From Litoditis marina (lineage: Eukaryota > Nematoda > Chromadorea > Rhabditida > Rhabditidae), in assembly GCA_964036275.1 (NCBI GenBank), contig OZ038433.1, positions 8,659,048-8,723,047 on the forward strand: 64,000 bases of DNA. The letters run 5' to 3'. Below are positions 56,179-64,000 of the stretch, one piece after another. The position numbers and the translations under genes are program-made. Under the pieces are notes generated by a model. The model had not been told where the DNA came from. It saw only the letters and a program-made list of their open reading frames with translations, and did no database searches. Positions within the stretch are counted from its first letter, which is position 1. The number at the start of each line of letters is the position of its first letter.

Positions 56179-57334
56179 CTGCTTACGTGCACTCAGGGAA
56201 ACCAAGCATACACTTTACTCAAATGGGTTTCGGAAATTGAAAATTTGGGTTGCTTGGAGAGTAAGTGAATAAGTTCAAACGGGCAAGTACTCAAAACAAA
56301 CGATTTCCTGGGTTTTTGCCAACACGAATATCAGCTTTGCTATTTGGGATGTTTCAAAACAAATAAACGCAACGCGTGTTGAATGTTTCTGGTTATAGTA
56401 TGACAGACAAAATGCACCAGAGATACTGACACAACCGAACAGAAAATCTTGACCTGTCCTCTCTAGAGCTCTTCACATACCATCTAGAACTTCACTCTGG
56501 AATTCTCTTGTTAAAAAACTTCACTCCTAAATTTTTATATGGAAATGACGTTCTCTTGTAAATTCATTGATAAATTGTTCATTATATCGAAATTCCTCAA
56601 CAGCGGCTCGTTTAATCAAGATCTCGCGTCATAGTAAAGATGGGGTGAGTTCACCCTGTCCAGTCACACGACCAGCAACGCTAGTAATGTTTCATAAAAA
56701 AAGATTGCCTGACCCAAGCTATGGTCACTTACAGTATGCTCACACATAGGAAGTCGCCCTTGATGTGGTCAGATTGTGATCAGTGACCGTATTCACCAAT
56801 GTCACGAGAAGGTAAAAAAACTTCCCACGCTTATGAACCCTCCTCACCAGCACACTATTTTTTGTGGAAAGTATTTTAGCTTCTGAGGTTTGGGGAATAT
56901 GGGCACTGGTCGAGCTCGCCCCTTACATGACTTTCCTACAAAGCCAAATACTGAACGCATAGCTACCGATATTCTAGTTCTGAGCATAGTTTTTCTGAGC
57001 AAGAGCTGTTCAGGTTGTGACCTAGATTCTAAGTTCAAACCGAGTTCGCAGAATTTATAATGGAGTAGACTTGAACTTTCTGTCATAGCACAACTCCCAT
57101 TTTTTGCAACAAATTTGTTGCTTGTAGTGTTTGGCAAAAACAACATGTACTTCAAACTTTATTACAACGAAGTGTCCGAGAAAACCCTAAAGAACAGTAG
57201 GAGTTGGACTTGTATCAGTAGTAATGATGCAGACCATGGTACTGGGGATAAACTTAACACATTTTTTGGAAAGGTAGATAATGTACAATGTTGCCTAACT
57301 CTTAACAGTTCAGCCATTCGTATACGTTGACGTT

Positions 57335-59134
57335 CTAAGAGCAAGACACTAAGATGTTCTCGTTTGCGAAGCAACTCAGGAAATTCCCACTGTTGTGGAG
57401 CGCCGTGCATGTGCTGTTGTCGTAGTTTTGGTCACGGCCGGTGACAGTAATCAAATCCAACCCGTTTGGGTCTGAGTACTCCATTGCCTAAAGTAGACAT
57501 TTGTTGATTGTTGAACGTTCTCAAATGTAGATGATCGTTCTCTCTCTATGTATGCAACCTCTCTCTAACTCTCTTAGTGTTTTCCATTCCTCTAAAAAAT
57601 TAGAAAACAACGTAAAGAAAGAGTTGAGACGCAAAATTTCGTGATAACGAACCCATTGCCAATGAGAAGGGTTGCTGATAGCGTCGTAGTTCGTATGTGC
57701 CGGTGCATATTTCCATTCGACTAGATATATCCGGTCCTTCGGTTGTCCATTAACGGAAACACTGCTGCCACCACTAGATTTGAACTCGACGTGTCCGAGC
57801 GTATTGACGTTGAAGGCGAGCCTGTTGCAAGACACGAATGACGTATTGATAGTGATGTTTACGAAAAGCGCACAAAGAACCCAACAATATTTGCGCGCCA
57901 TTTCGAAATCTAATTCATGTGAGGCGCGTTTCCAATCACCCACTGCCTGTTAGAAGATATAAAACCGGTATGACCAAAGTAAAAGTAAATAAACTCATCG
58001 AATTGGACTATGTTAGTTGACATTTCTGAGCGATAAAGTAATGGATCATAATGGATTCCCAGGTTTTTGTTTGAGATGACGATTTCATTCTGATTGTGTG
58101 AAAATTTACGTTGAACGGTGTTGATGTTCAGCAAGTGAGATCATGTGATTTTGTAAACTTACGATTGTAATCTCTGGCCTGTAATGCATGATTTGTTTCC
58201 AACGACGAAGAACACATCCAAGTCTTCTGAAATTATATCCATACAAAATCTACGTCACGTGCTCAATAAAGAAGTGGTAACGATAACTAACTACGATAAT
58301 GGAATCACAAAGTAGGTAAAATGCACCACTCACACGGTTAACGTGAGCGTATACGCTGGGCAATTGAGTAGTACGGTACTGGAGGTTTATTATTTCGAAG
58401 AAGCTCACCAACTCGCATTATCCTGGCTCCAATCACGTGTGTCTCGGCTTCAATTGTGTTTGGATCGAACACCAACGGCAAGAAGTATAACTCGTCAGCT
58501 GAAACACGTTTGAAACACGTGGTCGTTTTTATCGAAGTTAGGAAAATTTGTACCGCCAAGCTGGCTCTGTAACACGCAGCAAACTGCAGTGTATATAGTT
58601 CCGCTCTGAAAAACCGCTGCAACTTAAAATACCGGACTCGCCAATTTTGCAACTTAAAATACCGGGGTCAGCCAGATGTTACCTGTACTGTTTGAAATTC
58701 ATAGGGAGATGCAGGCTAATTCGACACCAGTATTTAAGCCTGCATCGTCTCCGGTATTTTAAGCTGCCAGAGTTTTCACAGCGGGGTGCCCAGACCGTAT
58801 TTCATTACAGTATTATCACGGAGTTCGCAACTGCTGTCCCATTGTGGAAAGATGATCAAACTATAAACACAGCGGAATAGAGCGACGTACACCGTATTGG
58901 TTTGCTTTCCAAAGAGAAAAACCTATACGGAGACGAATTGCTATCGTTCATCTGACTTGTTCGCTAATGTTTTCGCGTACTGGAAAATTCTACCACAATA
59001 GTCATCCCTTTGAACGGATTGTGAGCTGAATGCATTAGATACTGAATATAAAAATTACTTGTGCCAGATATCACAGCGATCGTCTGATACAGTAGTATTA
59101 TAGGAAATAGACACCAAGCTATGGAGAGGTACAT
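57335..59134 (-). CDS. Secreted protein family member M5, 183 aa
   Basis: Exons: 59059-59134 (leader MYLSIAWCLFPIILLYQTIA), 58409-58498 (DELYFLPLVFDPNTI...IMRVG), 58163-58226 (LDVFFVVGNKSCITG), 57653-57821 (LAFNVNTLGHVEFKSSGG...HWQW) and 57335-57487 (LDLITVTGRD...FLSCFANENILVSCS, stop). All phases close to 184 codons, parallel to M1 exon by exon. A leader-like stretch (MARKYCWVLCALF) is open just upstream of exon 4, so an alternative start there is conceivable, but the in-phase acceptor TTGCAACAG favours the five-exon model. Intron 1 holds a small foldback repeat. Secreted, function unknown. Confidence 0.8.
58618..58765. repeat. MITE-like repeat in intron 1 of M5
   Basis: CTTAAAATACCGG occurs at about 58624 and 58651 and its inverse CCGGTATTTTAAG at 58750, giving a short-arm inverted repeat. 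Confidence 0.65.
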
Positions 59135-60022
59135 TTGTGAACTAATGGAAACCAAGGATACTCTATACTCAAATGGTTTTCGCTAATTACATGTCGCGGT
59201 TGCTTGGAGAGAAAGTTTTATTGGAGGCGAATACTCAAAGAGAGATGGAACGACGGTCGAGTTTCGCAAGCGGCACTATAGTCAAGGATTGCTTTTATTC
59301 ATACGTGCGAATGGTGGAAAAATACATAGAAAAACTTCACTAACTACAAGATTAACGGGTTTCACATAAGGAGCAATAGAAAGCAATATCTGTCAACATA
59401 AAACATGATGTTAACAATAGTCTCTCCCTACACTCAACCAAACTTGCATTAGGTGAGGATAATTTACAATGACTCCCAGTAAAGGAAAGAGGATGATTGT
59501 ACAATACTCCTAGGTTCCCAAGAGGAAGATATTTCCGGGCAGTGCTCGTCTACAATAAATGTGTTCTATGACTGTCCAACACTATAAAAATACAATAAAA
59601 CAACACCTTTAATGAACGGTTTCTAACATAAATTTCTCCTCAGTTTGGTTGGAAAAAACATCGTTCTAACTATATGCGCCAGACAGAGTCGTGTTACACA
59701 ACAAACACTTGTCTGAAAACACGGAAGACACCCCTGTTATACAAACTGCGCGTTTTTATTAAGAAAATCGGTTGTATGAGACAGGAAATCCTGTAAAATT
59801 TCCACGTGAAAGTTGTTTTCATCCCATAATTTCTCATAAAAAGAGGCTGCTCGACAGAAAACCAAATCGAATCCAATCATCTTCACCATGCAACAACGGT
59901 CGGTTTCTGCTGCTTCTCTCCTCTCTCGATATTTTGCGGATTTCGAAAAACAAAGTCTCGTTACATTGAGCTCATAGTTGCAAACCATTCCATAATTTCG
60001 ATCTGAAAAACACCAGAATTTT
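59135..60022. other. Spacer between array and secreted acidic protein gene
   Basis: A minus-strand open stretch ending in KLWDENNFHVEILQDFL (about 59757-59906) starts with an ATG but has no splice partners; treated as unsupported. Nothing else was recognised. Confidence 0.35.
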
Positions 60023-61780
60023 ATGAAGTTTTGTTATGTTTTTCCATTCCTGCTTTACGACGAAAGTTATCACTGTTAACATTTTGTTTTTAACAATTAT
60101 AATAATCTTGTATCTCCTGAATGTGTTCCTTGCAGATGTGTGCTACTTCTTGTCGGAGTTGTTGCTCTGGTTCAAGGCGCTGCATACAATTTCAATCAGT
60201 GAGTACTCGGAAACCTATTTTACTACGAATTATTTGTTCTGAGTAGGACGTGTAAGATATACAAACATTTTGCTCCTTATGGGACTCCAGCTTGGCTGCA
60301 AAGCTTGTCAGATGCCCACGCTACCAACTTCATTAACCCAGTTTTTCACAGCGGCCACCGGGAAACAGTTTTTTTTTCACTAGTAAAAGGGATCAATCAT
60401 TTTTTCTAGATCTTTGAACACGATGTGCGAAACGTCATTGAAAGATGAAACTGTGCTCGCAGCAAAGAAATGTGTTCTGGATGGGAACAACGACAGTGTA
60501 GAAATCGGTCGCATCAATGCCGAACAATCGGACGAACTACTCAAGGACACTTGCAGGTATTTGGACCATTCATTATTGTAGAAACACCTGGGTATGTAGC
60601 AGTTTCTCTGACTTTGGTACCTCCTTGATTTTCGTGATCTCTAGTAGGCTAGAGAAACCCTCTCGCCTACGGAATAGCCAGGGAAATGAGGACCTACACA
60701 TAGACCTCATGGAGGAGTGACAGTTTGCGTCAGCGTGCTTAGCTATACCTGCCCAGCTACCCGCGTTTGGTCCTGAATAGCAAAATGTTGGCAAGAACAA
60801 CAACGAGGTAACCACAGATTGCCTGATAAGAGGCGCTAAAATAAATGTTTTACTGTCGAACAAGATTTCAATTCAGCTCAAACTGTCAAGGAAACAATGT
60901 GCTATTCTTGAAGAACATCTGTAGGTGACAATCCTATGATTTTAAAGCAACAACTAAACTATTCCAGCAACTGGAAAAAAGCCATCGAGTGCGTCAAGGA
61001 GCTCGACGTCAGCAAGTGTGGTATTCAAAAACAAATGAAGGAAGAGGCTGCTAAGGACATCAAGGAGGTTCTAGGAAAGCCCGACAAAAAGTGAGCTACT
61101 AGATTTTTTTCACGATTCAATATAGGTTTTGATCTACGAGAACTGAATAGGAACCTGATTGGAACGTCTTTCTTGAACCGTCGCAGTTTCCTTGCGCTAC
61201 TGTTCTGTTGGGAGCAACCGGCATATTCAAATGAACCATGAACGAACATCAATAATCATTAACCACACAGTTTATCATACCTGGAGCTCAACTATGTGCT
61301 CACGATTGGCGTGACAATGCATTCATTTACCATAGTACACCACATTCGAACACAGCTGTAATTTTCAAAGTTGTGCGACCATATTTCGAGTATAAGAAAC
61401 CTGAAAAGGAAAATGTACTTTCATCATCTATAAATTCGAGAAAATACACACTTTACAAACATTATTTCGTGTCAAATACAAACTGAGGCATTTATTTCTT
61501 TTTCAGACTCCCAACAGAGTGCGAGGGTCTCTCCGCCGAGCCAGACACTACAACTAAAGCCACCACCACGCAGCCGGAGACCAGCGAGGCTCCCGTCGAG
61601 GAAGAAGAGGAACCCGAAGAGAAGGAAGAGAAAGTCAAAGAAGACAAGGAAGAGGAAGAGGAAGAAGAAGATGATGAGGAAGAGGAGGAGGCAGAAGAAA
61701 AGAAAGAAGATGAGGCTGAGCCCGACTCAAGCAACGTCGCCAACTTCTTCTGGCTTCTACCTCTCATGATCCTTCATTGA
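60023..61780 (+). CDS. Secreted cysteine-rich protein with acidic tail, GPI-like C-terminus, 219 aa
   Basis: Exons 60023-60027, 60136-60198, 60410-60556, 60877-60924, 60968-61090 and 61507-61780 close in phase to 220 codons. The first exon is only five bases (Met and two bases of Lys); its donor (GTTTTG) is weak, but the joined leader MKCVLLLVGVVALVQG is a textbook signal peptide. The mature part has nine cysteines (C-x14-C spacing, NICSNW, AIECVKEL, SKCGIQ), reminiscent of nematode DUF19/T20D4.11-like domains, a tentative link. Exon 6 adds a Thr-rich segment, about 45 residues almost entirely Glu/Asp/Lys, then SSNVANFFWLLPLMILH. That hydrophobic end suits GPI anchoring. Likely cell-surface or secreted. 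Confidence 0.8.
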
Positions 61781-62523
61781 TAATTTTGGGAAGTAAAGGG
61801 AAACGGGGCTGAATTTGATTTTGTTCTTTGAACAAAACTTCACAAAATCACAAATCATACGGTGTGAAAGGCACCTAAACCCTAGAATGTTTGATAATAC
61901 GCACATTTGATGTTTGTTTACGTGTTACTGGACTGTTTTCGCAACTATCTGGGTAACAGAAAATACACAGACTAGTGAGATGTTAGCCAGATGGCAAAGA
62001 CAAATTTAAGTGAAATAAGGCCTCAGTTCTATGATTCGATACTCGATTGACGAATTGATTGACAGACTTTGTCAGCAAGATATTATTAAACAAATTTAAC
62101 TCCATTGAGCCGTGCACTTGTATTCTGCTTTTAGTTTTTACTTTACTGCGAAAACTATTTCGGCTATTTGGTGTTTCTCAATGTCTGCAAAAAACGAGGT
62201 TTCTAACCGTTTTTTTGTGATAACTTTGCTCCAAGCAAAAGAATGGTAGGAATGGGTCCCGGGAAACTGAAGAATGTTCAGAAATCTAATCTTCATGTCT
62301 TCGATCTTCGATGCTATTGATGAATCGAAACGAGAATGAACGGCACATGTTAATTTCTTCAAACTATTAAAGTAGCATTTTGGATTAAAACAGGCCAAAA
62401 CAAGATCTGACTGATAATTTATTGGAATCTTCACCCAATTTTTAACGAAGTATTAAATTATTGTCTTTGTCGCTCAGAAGCACAAACACCTAAATACGAA
62501 ACAGGCGAGAAAATCTGGAAATG
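61781..62523. other. Spacer between convergent genes, no feature seen
   Basis: This lies between the 3' end of the secreted acidic protein gene and the poly(A) side of the small membrane-protein gene on the other strand. No exon or repeat was recognised. Confidence 0.4.
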
Positions 62524-62529
62524 TTTATT
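62524..62529 (-). terminator. Poly(A) signal of the small membrane-protein gene
   Basis: AATAAA on the minus strand, 11 bases beyond the TAA stop at 62540-62542. Confidence 0.6.
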
Positions 62530-62539
62530 CGAAAACACA

Positions 62540-63440
62540 TTATTTTCTGTTGAATATGGCCTCGTCCAGACCGCACAAATTGATTTCTTTGGATACTTTG
62601 ATGGGAATAGACGTTGCGAGGAGGTTGTCCATAGCATGCATGGTGCTCTCCTCCAGGGAAGATACTTCGGAGGTTAGCTGAAAGTATACTTATTTTTTGC
62701 TTAGACATGGACACTTACAGTATACTGCATGCAAAATGTTGAAAATACCAACAATCGAGCGCTACATGATCATTTCAGTTCTGCGGTGATTTTCACGTTT
62801 TCTGATGTTAGTTTCAATTAGATAAACCTGTTTGGAAGATAAATGAAAAAAAAATATTTGTAAGAAAGGCAAACAACAACTATTTTTTGACACTTCGATT
62901 TGGGCGAAAAATTGGATGAAAGGGTCATGAAGTTCCTGCTAGAAGAAGCAACTATGATGACTAACTAGTACTAGAAGAAGGACGATTATGTGGACCAATC
63001 CCCATACTGCAGTACTGCAGTTCAAAGGACTGAAGCGGGATCGGTTCACATGATTTCCCTACTTTAACTCGAGTTTCGAAGAGGTAGAACAGTTCGAAAT
63101 GCCGTCTTCACCAGGCGATGTAGCAAATCGTCCAACCTCACGAGAAGTTCATATGAGTTTCTTATGAGATCCCTCATGAGCTACTCGTGAACTCTTAATG
63201 TTGTAGCATAGCGATCGATAGAATCTCATAAGAAACTCGTGCTAATAGCTCATGAGGTGATCTCATAAAATTTTGTGGAGATTGCCCGCCAGCCAAAAGT
63301 GGTTAGAAATTAAACTTACTTTTAATTAATAAAAACGTTATCACCTTAGATATGGCAGCGAACATGACGTATGCGAGAACGATACAGAGTACTATGGTAA
63401 CCAGACTGAGAACAGCAACGGGAATTGTCGAATCAACCAT
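62540..63440 (-). CDS. Small single-pass membrane protein, 77 aa
   Basis: Exon 63345-63440 starts at an ATG and encodes MVDST followed by a hydrophobic segment (VAVLSLVTIVLCIVLAYVMF, about residues 8-27), ending at donor AAG|GTGATA. After a 667-bp intron, exon 62540-62677 (acceptor CTTTCAG) reads LTSEVSSLEESTMHAMDNLL... to TAA. Both exons are in phase 0 and a poly(A) hexamer follows. With only five residues before the segment, it could be a signal anchor with the C-terminal 45 residues exposed. The intron hosts two repeats. No family recognised. Confidence 0.7.
62973..63066. repeat. MITE-like foldback, copy 2
   Basis: Begins AGAAGGACGATTATGTGGAC as in 10740-10863 and ends CCCTACTTTAA. The arms are more diverged than in copy 1. 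Located in the intron of the small membrane-protein gene. Confidence 0.75.
63130..63270. repeat. TCATGAG/CTCGTGA inverted-repeat block
   Basis: ATGAGTTTCTTATGAGAT pairs with ATCTCATAAGAAACTCGT, and CTCATGAG words are repeated. Related to 54885-54965. Confidence 0.6.
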
Positions 63441-63947
63441 GGAACCGACACAGACGGACGAAATGTAGAAATGAGAGGGAAAAGTTTGGAAACTTCTTGG
63501 TTTACGTCAAGTTTGCGTGATTCAGGATTACCGAACGTTCACATGTGGAACCTGAACCAGGGCGACTGTAAAGGACAATCAAGCTCTAAAATGTTTTATG
63601 AGTAACTAAACCAATAAGTTTATCACAATGTTCTCTAGAACTCTTTCAAACTTGTTCTTAGTTCTCAGTCAATGCGTTCCGCGCGAAAAAGAAAATTTGA
63701 GCTGAATAAAACTTACATAATTTCGTTCACGCCGAAAACTTGAGTTCAAACCTGTTCGTCATATCTGTTTGCGTAAAGGAAAAGTGCTAATTTGACTACG
63801 TTTGTTCACGTTTTTTCCTGAAAGTCTCTGGAAAACTCATCCAGGGGAAGTTCCTTGTTTTCTCGTTTATCCACGTTGGAAACGAGAAAATCTGTAAGCC
63901 CGTCGGTTTCGCCTCCTTTCTCATTGTCGTTCGATTCTCAGTCGAAG
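63441..63947. promoter_or_regulatory. Shared upstream region of two divergent genes
   Basis: The 507 bp between the start codons at 63440 (minus) and 63948 (plus) contain no other feature, so regulatory sites for both genes presumably lie here. No specific site was identified. Confidence 0.35.
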
Positions 63948-64000
63948 ATGGCTGCTCTGGACAAAGTGACCGATGGAATGGAGGTTATCAACATGAAGGA
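63948..64000 (+). CDS. Start of a gene truncated by the window edge
   Basis: The ATG at 63948 opens MAALDKVTDGMEVINMK and the frame is still open at the last base. ATTCTCAG eight bases upstream is a possible trans-splice acceptor. The peptide is too short for family recognition. Confidence 0.5.
   Translation, partial: MAALDKVTDGMEVINMK

Noticed and set aside
57830..57901. Signal-peptide-like start MARKYCWVLCALF as the beginning of a separate gene
   Set aside because: The TTGCAACAG acceptor at 57822 gives a phase-consistent fourth exon of M5 homologous to M1; the leader-like stretch then falls in the intron. It is kept only as an alternative.
57910..58134. Open stretch LLNINTVQRKFSHNQ... as an extra M5 exon
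   Set aside because: It lacks an acceptor in the right phase, and M1 has no counterpart; M5 closes in phase without it.
43440..58230. A recurrent plus-strand peptide LHDLFPTRKN at 43.4, 47.2, 52.7, 55.5 and 58.2 kb
   Set aside because: It is the antisense shadow of the minus-strand FFLVGNKSC exon. The minus strand has the acceptor, donor and consistent phases; the plus strand does not.
61492..61767. Minus-strand poly-serine open frame
   Set aside because: It is the reverse reading of the GA-rich acidic tail exon (61507-61780) of the secreted protein.

Overview
This window looks like about 64 kb of nematode genomic DNA, probably from Caenorhabditis or a close rhabditid. Genes are split into many short exons (33-330 bp). 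Introns end in TTTTCAG-type acceptors, two likely GC-AG introns occur, and several genes start just after an acceptor-like AG, as expected if mRNAs are trans-spliced. AT-rich foldback repeats fill the space between genes. No bacterial-type operon, CRISPR array or rRNA is visible. Gene models were built by hand from splice sites and phase continuity; where every intron phase closes, that is stated.

Layout. 0-10.5 kb: a minus-strand 12-exon gene of unknown family (3193-6795, perhaps starting at 10515), preceded by orphan coding-like exons. Three decayed pieces resembling ribosomal protein eS30 (FAU/RPS30) lie upstream of it. 10.5-20.4 kb: a repeat-rich stretch holding one small plus-strand gene near 18.2 kb and a 1389-bp foldback transposon with a perfect 9-bp target duplication. 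20.4-29 kb: a plus-strand unit with a 619-bp exon-containing tandem duplication, an unspliced 1000-aa transposase-like ORF carrying a 60-bp minisatellite and a PHD-like finger, and, 93 bp after its stop, a six-exon coiled-coil gene. 29.1-40.5 kb: a plus-strand gene of about 23 exons encoding an 817-aa protein with about five zinc-finger-like motifs and a charged helix, with two phase-compatible 3' ends.

42.3-59.1 kb: a minus-strand array of five paralogous genes or relics for small secreted proteins. Exon order is signal peptide, FLPLVFDPN exon, FFLVGNKSC exon, WQW exon and a short C-terminal exon. Two members (203 and 183 aa) have fully phase-consistent models, one is unresolved in the middle, and two are 5' relics. 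An unrelated cysteine-containing gene, tRNA-derived hairpins and GGCGCC repeats are interspersed. 60-64 kb: a secreted cysteine-containing protein with an acidic tail and GPI-like C-terminus (219 aa), a 77-aa single-pass membrane protein, and the start of a further plus-strand gene at the window edge.

The secreted-protein array and the transposase-like/coiled-coil pair are the most promising undescribed units. No function can be assigned to either from sequence alone.
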